In this document: positions 7,229-14,848 of the stretch, piece by piece
How positions within the stretch are numbered: position 1 is the first letter of the stretch
Layout of the letters: each line of letters opens with the position of its first letter
DNA from: a virus
DNA length: 23,522 bases
Direction: 5' to 3' (one strand)
Virus record (IMG/VR): IMGVR_UViG_3300027541_000294
Coordinates: 1-23,522 of that record
Translations under genes and position numbers: made by a program
The notes under the pieces: generated by a model
The model's input: the letters and a program-made list of their open reading frames with translations, nothing else
Told to the model about the DNA's origin: nothing
Databases searched by the model: none

Positions 7229-8300
7229 AAGCGGCGGCGGTCAGACAACGCGTGTTGAACTTGACCCGGCATTCAAACAGGCGGCGCTAGAGAACTATGA
7301 GTTTTCTAAGCAACTAGCCGCCCAGGAATACACGCCTTATGGCGGCGCAAGAATAGCCGCGCCCACGGCGGCAACGCAACTGGGCTTGCAGCAACTTGCA
7401 TCCGCCGGGGCTATGGGGCCAGGCACGCAGACCGTTGATTACGCAACGGCGTTGGCACTGCAACCGACAAGTATTGCCGGCAACATTCAGCAATACATCA
7501 ATCCGTTTCAGCAGCAAGTCATTGGAACGGCATTGCAAAATATTGAGAATCAACGAGCGCAGCAACAACTGCAAAACGCCGCAGCCGCAACACGCGCACG
7601 CGCCTTTGGCGGATCGCGCCAGGGCGTTGTTGAGGCAATGACCAATCTTAATGCTTTGCAAGCGGCAGGCCAAACGGCTGGCAATTTGGCTTATCAAGGG
7701 TTTGGTCAAGCGGCGCAACTTGCACAACAAGACGTTGCAACGCGCCAGGCGCAGGCTGCGCAACTGGCAGGGCTAGGTGCACAGCAACAAGCAATCCGCC
7801 AACAACAAGCGCAACAACTGCTTGGCGTTGGCGCACAAGAACAGGCGCAACAACAAGCGCAACTCGATTTGGCGTATCAAGATTTCTTGCGCCAACAAGC
7901 CTACCCGTTGCAACAACTGAACATCAGATCGCAAGGCTTGAGCGGGTTTCCTGCTGAGAATCAACAAATTGCATCACAGCGTTTATCACCAGGCCAACAG
8001 TTTGGTCAGGGCGTCAGCACGTTGGCGTCACTTGCTTATCTTATGTCCGATAAACGCATGAAAGAAAACGTTGATCGCATGGATTCGCCATTGTCGCAAC
8101 TTGGCAAATTGACTGGCTATGACTACAACTACAAGGGCGATGATGAGCGAACGGGCGGCGTAATGGCGCAAGATGTTCAACGTGTTATGCCTCAAGCCGT
8201 GGCAAAAGATGATAGCGGCATGATGGCGGTTAACTACCCACAAATTACCGGCCTATTAGTTGAAGCTGTAAAAGAACTTGATCGCAGGACAAGGGGATAA
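7221..8300 (+). CDS. Internal virion protein with C-terminal Peptidase_S74 chaperone domain
   Basis: The 359-residue protein begins MSKSGGGQTTRVELDPAFKQ. Its centre (about 95-240) is very rich in Gln and Ala and is probably a long helical rod. Residues about 274-357 form an intramolecular chaperone (Peptidase_S74): MSDKRMKENV with the expected Ser276/Lys281 pair, then GGVMAQDVQRVMPQAV, then VNYPQITGLLVEAVKEL. In known members this domain trimerises the preceding part and then cuts itself off in front of the Ser. A ribosome site (AAGGAG, 7208-7213) lies inside the previous gene. The Gln/Ala-rich body and its neighbours suggest an ejected or internal virion protein rather than a classical fibre. 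Confidence 0.8.
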   Translation: MSKSGGGQTTRVELDPAFKQAALENYEFSKQLAAQEYTPYGGARIAAPTAATQLGLQQLASAGAMGPGTQTVDYATALALQPTSIAGNIQQYINPFQQQVIGTALQNIENQRAQQQLQNAAAATRARAFGGSRQGVVEAMTNLNALQAAGQTAGNLAYQGFGQAAQLAQQDVATRQAQAAQLAGLGAQQQAIRQQQAQQLLGVGAQEQAQQQAQLDLAYQDFLRQQAYPLQQLNIRSQGLSGFPAENQQIASQRLSPGQQFGQGVSTLASLAYLMSDKRMKENVDRMDSPLSQLGKLTGYDYNYKGDDERTGGVMAQDVQRVMPQAVAKDDSGMMAVNYPQITGLLVEAVKELDRRTRG

Positions 8301-8302
8301 GC

Positions 8303-9727
8303 ATGGCGTCACTACTAGACTTTTTTACGGGCAGCGGCAGTTTTGGCGGGCAACAGTTGCCCAATTCGCCTGAAGCTGCATCACAAGGTTACGCGCCAAA
8401 CATTTTTGATCGCTTTGGCACTGGACTTGATCGCTTGCAACAGTACCCTGGCTTGCCCGCCATGCCGATGGATGAGGAAGAGCGGCGCAGACAGCGCTTG
8501 CTAACGCTTGCGCAATTAGGCTCAACGGTTGCTCGTGGCGGCACACTGGCTGAAGGCTTGCAAGGTGTGCAGCAACAAGGGTTGCAAAGGCAGTTGTTTC
8601 AAATGCAACTTAACGAGCAACAGCGCAAGTTGCTTGAGCAACAGCAATTATCGCAACGTATGGCTGGATTACGCCAACGCTTACAAGGATTGCCAACCGA
8701 AGTAACGCCGTCAATGGCACTTGCCGGTGGTGGCGGACCAACGCAACAGGCCGCACAAATGGTTGGTCAGCGCATACCTGAAGATACCCGCCAACAAATG
8801 AGGGCTGATTTGTTGCGAAGTGTGGCTTCAGAATTAGCACTTGAACCAGGCGGAGCGGCACAAGCCAAGGCTTTGACGGAACTTGCACAAAACATTACTG
8901 AAGTCCAAAAACCAACCATTCTTTCGCCGGGCGCAAGAGCGGTTAGTCCAACAGGAAGATTGATTGCTGAGGCGCCGTTTAAGCCAGAAGAAAAAAAGCA
9001 ATTAAGTTTTGAGCAACGCGTTTTAGAAGACCCAGCTTTTGCTAACAGTCCTGCTGGTTTGGCATGGTTAAACATAAAAAAACAAATTGCAGCCGAAGGA
9101 AGGCCAAGCATCACAGTGCAAACCGGCGAAACCTTTGCCAAGGAAATAGCAAAGGGTGCCGCCGGTCAAGCTCAATTACAAGTTGAACAAGGGCAGTCAT
9201 CAGCAAGCCAGATTGAAAATAGCAACCGCGTTAGAGCGTTGCTTGATCAGGGCGTGATTACTGGCTTTGGTGCTGAAGGAAGGCTTAAGTTAGGCCAGGC
9301 AGCTCAAGCGTTAGGGTTTAATCAAAACGATCAAAGGATTGCAAATACCGCCACATTGATTCCTCAACTTGCACAACGCACATTGAACAACGCATCGAAG
9401 ATGAAAGGCGTACTGTCTGATTCGGATATCTTGTTGCTCACAAAAGTATCGAACGCCGATATTTCAGTTGGCGAGGCATCGCTGCGCCAAGCACTAGATA
9501 TCTCTGATCGCGTTGATCGTGAGTTAATCAAGCGCGGACGCAATGCGGCTCAGACGATCCTTGCAACGCCTGGTATGCAGCAATTTGCACCGCTATATCA
9601 AATCAATGAGCCAAAGCCGTACTCTAAGCAAGTCACAGTGCAAGGCAAATCAATGACCGCCACAAAAGGCACAGATGACAATTACTATGTAACTGTTAAC
9701 GGCAAGCGTTACCGCGTAGAGGAATAA
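8303..9727 (+). CDS. Gln-rich internal virion or DNA-ejection-like protein
   Basis: The product has 474 residues and begins MASLLDFFTGSGSFGG. Residues about 57-135 are strongly helical and rich in Gln, Arg and Leu (QRQLFQMQLNEQQRKLLEQQ). A second helical region runs through the middle and the C-terminus is a small beta domain (VTVQGKSMTATKGTDDNYYV). No enzymatic motif or membrane span is obvious. Size, composition and place between two other long helical virion genes resemble the internal core or ejection proteins of podoviruses, although no sequence family is recognised. AAGGGG precedes the ATG, two bases after the S74 gene stop. Confidence 0.65.
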   Translation: MASLLDFFTGSGSFGGQQLPNSPEAASQGYAPNIFDRFGTGLDRLQQYPGLPAMPMDEEERRRQRLLTLAQLGSTVARGGTLAEGLQGVQQQGLQRQLFQMQLNEQQRKLLEQQQLSQRMAGLRQRLQGLPTEVTPSMALAGGGGPTQQAAQMVGQRIPEDTRQQMRADLLRSVASELALEPGGAAQAKALTELAQNITEVQKPTILSPGARAVSPTGRLIAEAPFKPEEKKQLSFEQRVLEDPAFANSPAGLAWLNIKKQIAAEGRPSITVQTGETFAKEIAKGAAGQAQLQVEQGQSSASQIENSNRVRALLDQGVITGFGAEGRLKLGQAAQALGFNQNDQRIANTATLIPQLAQRTLNNASKMKGVLSDSDILLLTKVSNADISVGEASLRQALDISDRVDRELIKRGRNAAQTILATPGMQQFAPLYQINEPKPYSKQVTVQGKSMTATKGTDDNYYVTVNGKRYRVEE

Positions 9728-9730
9728 ATC

Positions 9731-11827
9731 ATGGCTGAAGCCCGACTCATACCCGTTGAGGATGATGAAGAAAAGCGCGAAGTGCGTTTGATACCCGTTG
9801 AAACGCCGCGCATAGAGCGTCCGCCATCACCAACCATTGGCGAGCGAACGATTCGAGGATTTCTTGATGTTGGGCAGGGTATTAAGCAGTTGTATTTAAT
9901 GGCAACTGATCCTGAAGAAGCTGCCAAGTACACTCAAAAAGTCAATAGAGATTTGGCGTTGTATGAGGCCGCAATTGGTACTGCGCAGCCGCCTAGCATT
10001 TACGGCGAGCGCGGTATGCGTACCGATGCAGGACCAGCGGCAGACATTCCGCGCATGGTTGGCAATGTCATGGCAACTGCGCCGGCCATGCTCATACCAG
10101 GTGGCCGCGAACTAACGCTTGGAGGCATAACGGCGCGAACACTTCAAGGCGCCTTGCCAGCCGCAGCGATGTACAGCGAAGCGGGAACGCCGGAATCTAA
10201 ACTTGCGCAAGCGGCAACAGGCGCCGTTGCCGGTGTGGTGGCGCCTGAAGTAGTGAAAGGCGCAACGCGTCTTGCGTTAGGCGGAAAAGATGTGGTTGGC
10301 GGCATGGCCCGCCAGGCAGTAACGATGCCGCCGGCACAAGTGCGTGTTGAGATCAACAATTACATCAAATCGCTTGATCCACAGGCTGACATTTCGCAAC
10401 TCACAGCAACCGCGCAAGCGCGATTGGCTGAAGGTGCAAAGCAACAGTTACGCGCCACAGGAAATCTTGACCCGGCATCGTTGATACGCCGTGAAGATTT
10501 TGAAAAACTAGGTATGCCCTACACGGCAGGGCAAGTTACGCGTGATCCAAGGCAATTTGCTATGGAGCGCAACTTAGCCGCCATTGAGCAATCAGGCCAG
10601 CCATTACTTGACATTTTTACGCAGCAACCGCGTCTGTTGCGCGAACGGCTTGAGGCAATACGCGGCCAGGCGCAACCGACGCCATTGGCAACGGGTGAAG
10701 CCGTAACAGGCGCAATTGGTCAGCGCGTTGATCGTAGCGGTATTTTTGGTGCGTTAGGTGCTGACATTGACGCGGCTTACAACGCAGCGCGTGGATTGCC
10801 AGGCGCAAAGGATCAAATACCTTTTGGCGATTTCCGCCAACGTATTCAAGCGACGCTTGATGACTTTGAAGATGTTATCCCTGCGCCTGTTAAAAAGAGA
10901 ATTGATCAGTTTGCTATTGGCGGTGATGCTGGACGCCCATTTAGTATTGAAGAAGCGATCAAGTTTCGTCAGTTACTTACGCAACGAGCTGGCGAAAACC
11001 CTGGTTCCGCCAAAGCAATGGGTGACATTAAACGCCAACTCGATGTTTATTTGGCTGAAGCCACGCAAGGATTAGAAGCAAACGAAGCGGTGCAAAAGTT
11101 CCGCGAAGGCATCAACCTGTCAGCCGCCAGAGCAAGGGAATTTGAACCATTCAAACCAATCGTTGCCGGTCAAGCCAATCAAGATCAGTTTTTTCAGCGA
11201 TTCATCATTGGCGGGCAAACCAAAGACGTGATTGCGCTACGCGATACGCTTACTAAGCCACGCGGTGAAAAGATTGATCAAGCAGTGCTCGATCAAGCCA
11301 AGGCGGCATGGGATGACGTTAGGGCGCAAACAGTTCAATGGCTTATTGACAGTGCCGTTGGTACGTCAGGTGCGTTTAGCCAGGCAGGATTTAACGCCGC
11401 GTTAAAACGCATTCAACCGAAACTTGAAGTACTTTTTAACAAAGAAGAGGTTGACCAGTTAAAGCGTATCGGTCGAGCATCAACCGCAGCGTTTGGCGAA
11501 CCAGCAACAGGCGGCGTGCCACTTATCAATCGATCAGGCACAGCGCCAACACTCATGAATATTGTGACGCGTGGTGTTGGCGGCAATGTGCCGCTAGTTG
11601 GACCTATGGCGCAAAACATTTCGCAGCGTATGCAAACCGCCGCCAATGTGGAAGCGACACAAGCTGCGGCGCAAGGCGGCGTTGTATCGCCCGCCGCTGC
11701 GCTTGAGCGCGAGAGGCAACGTAGGATGCTTGCGCAACGCATGGCCGGTCCGTTCCAGGTTGGCCCGTTCCAAGTTGCGCCATTCCCTGTGATGGGAGGG
11801 CTTCTCACAGAGGAATATCGAAGGTAA
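9731..11827 (+). CDS. Large internal virion or DNA-ejection-like protein
   Basis: This is the longest gene in the window, at 698 residues. The N-terminus carries a short duplication (two copies of RLIPVE). Residues about 105-190 are Ala/Gly-rich with hydrophobic stretches (MVGNVMATAPAMLIPGG; GALPAAAMYSEAGTPESKL) that could cross or disturb a membrane. The remainder is a long helical body, and the C-terminus repeats GPFQV. The pattern fits proteins ejected into the host to form a conduit for DNA, as with the T7 or P22 internal proteins, but there is no recognisable lytic transglycosylase motif. GAGGAA precedes the ATG. It is the last gene of the late operon and is followed by a strong terminator. 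Confidence 0.65.
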   Translation: MAEARLIPVEDDEEKREVRLIPVETPRIERPPSPTIGERTIRGFLDVGQGIKQLYLMATDPEEAAKYTQKVNRDLALYEAAIGTAQPPSIYGERGMRTDAGPAADIPRMVGNVMATAPAMLIPGGRELTLGGITARTLQGALPAAAMYSEAGTPESKLAQAATGAVAGVVAPEVVKGATRLALGGKDVVGGMARQAVTMPPAQVRVEINNYIKSLDPQADISQLTATAQARLAEGAKQQLRATGNLDPASLIRREDFEKLGMPYTAGQVTRDPRQFAMERNLAAIEQSGQPLLDIFTQQPRLLRERLEAIRGQAQPTPLATGEAVTGAIGQRVDRSGIFGALGADIDAAYNAARGLPGAKDQIPFGDFRQRIQATLDDFEDVIPAPVKKRIDQFAIGGDAGRPFSIEEAIKFRQLLTQRAGENPGSAKAMGDIKRQLDVYLAEATQGLEANEAVQKFREGINLSAARAREFEPFKPIVAGQANQDQFFQRFIIGGQTKDVIALRDTLTKPRGEKIDQAVLDQAKAAWDDVRAQTVQWLIDSAVGTSGAFSQAGFNAALKRIQPKLEVLFNKEEVDQLKRIGRASTAAFGEPATGGVPLINRSGTAPTLMNIVTRGVGGNVPLVGPMAQNISQRMQTAANVEATQAAAQGGVVSPAAALERERQRRMLAQRMAGPFQVGPFQVAPFPVMGGLLTEEYRR

Positions 11828-11875
11828 ACTACTCACTAGGACTCCTCCTGTGTCATTCTCCCCCTGAGAGTGTTT

Positions 11876-11902
11876 GCCGCCTACCGATGGCGGCTTTTTT
11901 TT
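11876..11902 (+). terminator. Rho-independent terminator of the late operon
   Basis: GCCGCC (11876-11881) pairs with GGCGGC (11889-11894) around a 7-base loop, followed by eight T (11895-11902). It ends the virion operon 49 bases after its last stop. Confidence 0.9.
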
Positions 11903-11929
11903 GACCGTTTGTCTGAAATGGTCTAACCA
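11901..11929 (+). promoter_or_regulatory. Possible promoter for the early/middle operon
   Basis: TTGACC (11901-11906) matches a sigma70 -35 box at 5 of 6 bases. After 17 bases comes TAACCA (11924-11929), a poor -10 box. The latter lies inside a perfect palindrome, so the site is more convincing as a regulated promoter than as a strong constitutive one. A promoter is expected here because a terminator isolates the downstream operon. Confidence 0.4.
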
Positions 11930-11933
11930 TTTC
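11915..11933. promoter_or_regulatory. Perfect palindrome, candidate operator
   Basis: GAAATGGT (11915-11922) and ACCATTTC (11926-11933) form an 8-bp inverted repeat around CTA. It overlaps the -10 position of the possible promoter. The sequence does not look like a terminator because no T run follows. It is the right size for a dimeric helix-turn-helix repressor, but no such gene is present in the window. Confidence 0.5.
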
Positions 11934-11959
11934 GTAAACATGGTGCATGATTGCAAACC

Positions 11960-12436
11960 ATGAAAATCATTCTCGGCATTGATCCAGGGTTGAGCGGCGC
12001 CATCGCAGCCGTTCAAGGTCAAAAACTTGTGAGCGTGTTTGACATGCCAACGGTTGAACGTAAGGTTGGCAAGTCAGTAAAACGCTTTGTCGCGCCACAC
12101 GAACTCCATACGGAGTTGGCGGCATTCTTGATCGACCATGAGTGCGAATGCTTCATTGAGCAAGTGTCCGCCATGCCAGGCCAAGGCGTAACGTCGATGT
12201 TCAACTTTGGACGCTCGCTCGGTAACGTGGAAGGCGTATTGGCGAGTCTCAAGATTCGCTATCACTTTGTACCGCCAATGACATGGCAACGCGCTGTGCG
12301 CTTAACAGGCGGCAAGGAAGGCGCACGCGCCCTGGCGATGCAAATGTTTCCCGAAATGAGTTCAGCGTTTAGCCGTGTCAAGGATAACGGACGTGCTGAC
12401 GCTGCGCTGATTGCTTTATATGGTTCGATGCAATAG
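11960..12436 (+). CDS. RuvC-like Holliday junction resolvase
   Basis: The 158-residue protein belongs to the RuvC-like RNase H fold nucleases. It begins MKIILGIDPGLSGAIA with catalytic Asp8 in IDPG. Glu67 is in FIEQVSAMPGQG, and the last acidic group is Asp142/Asp147 in KDNGRADAALIALYG. These are the metal-binding positions of the family. The role is probably resolution of branched DNA made during phage replication and recombination, clearing junctions before packaging. The ATG at 11960 is chosen because the family normally starts within a few residues of the IDPG strand; an in-frame TTG at 11951 would add three residues. No clear Shine-Dalgarno site is seen, and the start codon lies in a possible hairpin. 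It is the first gene after the terminator. Confidence 0.85.
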   Translation: MKIILGIDPGLSGAIAAVQGQKLVSVFDMPTVERKVGKSVKRFVAPHELHTELAAFLIDHECECFIEQVSAMPGQGVTSMFNFGRSLGNVEGVLASLKIRYHFVPPMTWQRAVRLTGGKEGARALAMQMFPEMSSAFSRVKDNGRADAALIALYGSMQ

Positions 12437-12444
12437 GAGTTACT

Positions 12445-12636
12445 ATGAAAACACAGGAAGTAGAGAACTTGAAAGAATTGTTGGCGTATACGCGCCAAAT
12501 CGCAGCCGATTCAGATCGCAAGTTGCGCACTGCTAGGCAGTTTATTGGTGAGCTAACCGACGTTGAACGCCTTGGCGGTCAAGTGACGGACCAGGTTCGC
12601 AGCCATGCTTACAACGTTTTGCAAAGGATCATGTGA
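12445..12636 (+). CDS. 63-residue helical protein of unknown function
   Basis: The gene has a good ribosome site (AGGAG) seven bases before its ATG. The product is almost wholly helical and charged (KTQEVENLKELLAYTRQIAA) and ends VRSHAYNVLQRIM. There are no cysteines, spans or catalytic motifs. It shares its general form with the 98-residue protein at 12960, which also ends in an R..AL.CLKRI-like helix, so both may be small DNA-metabolism accessory or structural helix-bundle proteins. The stop overlaps the following ATG (TGATG). Confidence 0.65.
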   Translation: MKTQEVENLKELLAYTRQIAADSDRKLRTARQFIGELTDVERLGGQVTDQVRSHAYNVLQRIM

Positions 12637-12884
12637 TGCTGATCCGGCGCGATGGTGAAACCGTGGTTGTCGTTGATCGACCAAAGATTGGATCAGCCTA
12701 TGAGCCGCCAAAGCCAAACTATTTGGCGGATGATCAATTGTGGATTCAGTCTGTATTTACATTTAAGCGAGTGCCGGCTTACGCCATACGAGACAGGCAG
12801 GCGAAGTTACTGTTGTTAGGTTCGCTTTACTTGGGCGGCGTCTTAATGCTTGGACAGATTGCACGCTACTTGTTGCAGCGATGA
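12636..12884 (+). CDS. Small protein with C-terminal membrane span
   Basis: Translation probably restarts at ATG 12636, overlapping the previous stop as TGATG; a GTG at 12633 is an alternative one codon earlier. The 82-residue product has a polar N-terminal part (VVVVDRPKIGSAYEPPKPNY) and one strong span near the C-terminus (LLLLGSLYLGGVLMLGQIA), with positive residues (RDRQAK) before it suggesting a cytoplasmic N-terminus. It could act on the host inner membrane early in infection, for example in exclusion, but nothing specific is recognisable. Confidence 0.6.
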   Translation: MLIRRDGETVVVVDRPKIGSAYEPPKPNYLADDQLWIQSVFTFKRVPAYAIRDRQAKLLLLGSLYLGGVLMLGQIARYLLQR

Positions 12885-12959
12885 AGATGCCTTTTGTTAA
12901 AAACTTTTCACTTAACGCTTTATGGCGGGCATTGTGCCGCCAACCTGAAAGGGATCGCA

Positions 12960-13256
12960 ATGGAACAAAAAATAACGATTGCTGCAACGGGTACTGTAAC
13001 CAAGGAAGAGACTGCCCACTTAGAGCATCAGGCGGACGACACGTTTGGTTTCGAGGCAATAGCACCGAAAAAGGGTCGAACGCCAAAAGCTAACGTCGAA
13101 GTTGGCGAACTCGAAAAGCGTTTGAACATTGCGCTAGAGAATCTGGCGGATTGTGTTGAAACGCTCAAAGGTTTAGAAAGCTATGGACGCTTTAACGATT
13201 CTGTTGTTCGCCGCCGCGCACTTGAGTGCCTAAAGAGGATTGGCGAATGGGCATAA
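12960..13256 (+). CDS. 98-residue protein of unknown function
   Basis: The ATG at 12960 is preceded by AAAGGGA at a suitable distance. The protein begins MEQKITIAATGTVTKEE and has a Lys/Pro linker (PKKGRTPKANVEV), then a helix-rich second half with ELEKRLNIALENLADCVETL and a C-terminus ALECLKRIGEWA. A TTG-started version from 12894 is possible but lacks support. A hairpin (12923-12942) lies in the 75-base gap before it. The end overlaps the glycosyltransferase gene by ten bases. No function is recognised. Confidence 0.6.
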   Translation: MEQKITIAATGTVTKEETAHLEHQADDTFGFEAIAPKKGRTPKANVEVGELEKRLNIALENLADCVETLKGLESYGRFNDSVVRRRALECLKRIGEWA

Positions 13257-13909
13257 AAATGATCGTGTCAACGATCAAGCCTGACAAGGGATCGTTACAC
13301 GTACTGGCGGCAAGCGTTGATGCTTATGCGCCAGAAGTTGACCTTTGCATTGAGAACGGAAAAGGGCCAACGTTTGGTGATGACTACAACAGGGCCATTG
13401 AGCGTTTCATGTCAAAAGACGACGATGGTGTAATCATCGCCAACGATGACATTGTGCTTGCACCTTACTCATTGCGCTTATTGCTAGAAGATGTTGAAGC
13501 GTTAAAGAAATTGTGTGGTCCGAAGTTGGGACTCGTTGCAGCGCGATCAGACTATGTGCGCCCTTCGCAAAACATTCGCATACCGCGAGACGATAGGGAC
13601 CAGTTTGTTGGTATGCGTTGGAAAGGCGAGGGCGCGGTCAAGAAGAACAAAGTGGTATCGCCGTTATTTGCATGGCTACCGCGTCTAGCGTATGAGCAAG
13701 CACCGTTTCCGCCACTGAACTGGTTTAGCGATGATGTGATGTGCGCTGACCTTGTGGCACTTGGCTTTAGCCATTGGATTAGCCGTAGCTACATACACCA
13801 CGTTGGATCAATGACGATTGGCGTTGACATGCAATCGAATCTTCAGCAGTCATTGCCATGGATGAAGTCACACAGGCCGCACTATTTAGAACAATGGGGG
13901 ATTGAATGA
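13247..13909 (+). CDS. GT-A type glycosyltransferase-like protein
   Basis: The 220-residue protein has the layout of a family-2-like (GT-A) nucleotide-sugar transferase: a first strand (MIVSTIKPD), an early helix, then a strand ending in the metal/nucleotide motif IIANDDIVL (Asp67-Asp68). Later come LFAWLPRLAYEQ and FSDDVMCADLVALGFSHW, where acceptor-side acids would sit. It would transfer a sugar from a nucleotide donor to an unknown acceptor. ATG 13247, preceded by GAGGAT, is preferred to an upstream GTG at 13226 lying in the previous gene. It is coupled by ATGA to a second glycosyltransferase, so the two probably act in sequence. It is cytoplasmic, with no membrane span. Confidence 0.7.
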   Translation: MGIKMIVSTIKPDKGSLHVLAASVDAYAPEVDLCIENGKGPTFGDDYNRAIERFMSKDDDGVIIANDDIVLAPYSLRLLLEDVEALKKLCGPKLGLVAARSDYVRPSQNIRIPRDDRDQFVGMRWKGEGAVKKNKVVSPLFAWLPRLAYEQAPFPPLNWFSDDVMCADLVALGFSHWISRSYIHHVGSMTIGVDMQSNLQQSLPWMKSHRPHYLEQWGIE

Positions 13910-14589
13910 TACCTATTAGGATTGTGGCGTGCACTCGCCACAACAGAAAAGATTTTGCAGGAACGCCGTTAGGCGTAACGATTCAACGCTTTGCGCATCT
14001 GTCGTTTATTGAAGCGCAACTGTTCACGAACAACACAGCAGGGTTGTGCCAACGCTATAACGAAGCCGTTGAAGCCGCCAAGAATGATCCGGCGTTACTT
14101 GTGTTTGTGCACGATGACGTTGAGATTGTCGATTGGTATTGGTACATGCGCTTAGGTGCGTCACTCGATGATCATCACCTGGTTGGATTGGCGGGTAACT
14201 GTCAGCCATCACCAGGTCAAACGTCATGGGCCATTACGGATATGGAAGGCACGTTATCGGATCGCCAATCATGGGCCGGTTGCGTAGCGCGTGGCAACGG
14301 TGAGTATTTGACGAGTTGGGATGTGTTTGCATCGCCAAACCGTGAAGTGTCATTGATTGATGGTTTGTTCATGGCGGCTTACTCAAAGACGTTTCATGAC
14401 AACGATATAAGGTTTGATGAGCAATTCACCTTCCATCATTACGACATGGATTTATGCCGCCAATTTACAGACAAAGGCTTATCAATTTACGTGTCATCGA
14501 TTTCCGCCATCCATCACAGTCAAGGCTTGATGGGTCCGACGTGGAAAGAATCAGCGCAGCGTTACTTAGATAAATGGCAAGGCAAATGA
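13906..14589 (+). CDS. Glycosyltransferase, StrF-like GT-A family
   Basis: The 227-residue protein matches the StrF-like glycosyltransferase layout (Glyco_tranf_2_5): LLVFVHDDVEIVDWYWYM with the His69-Asp70-Asp71 metal motif, then IDGLFMAAYSKTF (151-163) and FDEQFTFHHYDMDLCRQF (170-187), followed by His203-His204 in a late strand. These segments correspond to the donor site and a C-terminal catalytic acid region. The acceptor is unknown; host lipopolysaccharide, virion protein or modified DNA bases are possibilities. It is coupled by ATGA both to the preceding glycosyltransferase and to the following small protein. Confidence 0.78.
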   Translation: MIPIRIVACTRHNRKDFAGTPLGVTIQRFAHLSFIEAQLFTNNTAGLCQRYNEAVEAAKNDPALLVFVHDDVEIVDWYWYMRLGASLDDHHLVGLAGNCQPSPGQTSWAITDMEGTLSDRQSWAGCVARGNGEYLTSWDVFASPNREVSLIDGLFMAAYSKTFHDNDIRFDEQFTFHHYDMDLCRQFTDKGLSIYVSSISAIHHSQGLMGPTWKESAQRYLDKWQGK

Positions 14590-14819
14590 ACATCAACAAC
14601 AGCGACAAGAAAGCAGAATTGCACCCCATGCCCGTATACATGTTGGAGGGTATGCCCTATGTGCCGCACTACATCAAACCCTATCACTGGGTTGCGCCTG
14701 GCGGTATAACAAGGACAACGACATGGCTTGATGAGCGACACGCCAAACAAACCATGCGCCCATTGTGGATGCGCACTTGGGTGATTGAGCGTTTCGTTGA
14801 AACGACACAAGACTTATAG
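14586..14819 (+). CDS. 77-residue protein of unknown function
   Basis: The ATG at 14586 overlaps the previous stop as ATGA; an in-frame ATG at 14574 would add four residues inside the upstream gene. The protein begins MNINNSDKKAELHPMPVYML and is rich in Trp, Tyr, Met and Pro, with VPHYIKPYHWVAPGG in the middle and a helical C-terminus. There is no membrane span. A sigma70-like promoter for the next operon section overlaps its last codons. No family is recognised. Coupling to the glycosyltransferases makes a linked role possible. Confidence 0.55.
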   Translation: MNINNSDKKAELHPMPVYMLEGMPYVPHYIKPYHWVAPGGITRTTTWLDERHAKQTMRPLWMRTWVIERFVETTQDL

Positions 14820-14825
14820 CATAAT
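14797..14825 (+). promoter_or_regulatory. Sigma70-like promoter with palindromic -35 region
   Basis: TTGAAA (14797-14802) and CATAAT (14820-14825) are separated by 17 bases, each matching the consensus at 5 of 6 positions. A perfect 6-bp inverted repeat, CGTTTC-GTT-GAAACG (14790-14804), covers the -35 box and may be an operator. Transcription would start just before the GNAT gene at 14849. Confidence 0.6.
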
Positions 14826-14848
14826 CGTGGAGTTCACGAGGATGCTGC

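Noticed and set aside
7314-7763. 149-codon - strand frame opposite the S74 gene
   Set aside because: It is rich in Leu, Arg and Cys from the complement of Gln/Ala codons, and lies opposite a gene with a clear C-terminal domain.
12923-12942. Hairpin TGGCGG/CCGCCA as a terminator
   Set aside because: There is no T run after it and genes continue in the same direction with close spacing. It may be a minor RNA structure only.
12881-13093. 70-codon frame starting at ATG 12881
   Set aside because: It overlaps the better supported gene at 12960, which has its own ribosome site, and ends in a composition typical of an out-of-frame reading. A short leader peptide cannot be fully excluded.
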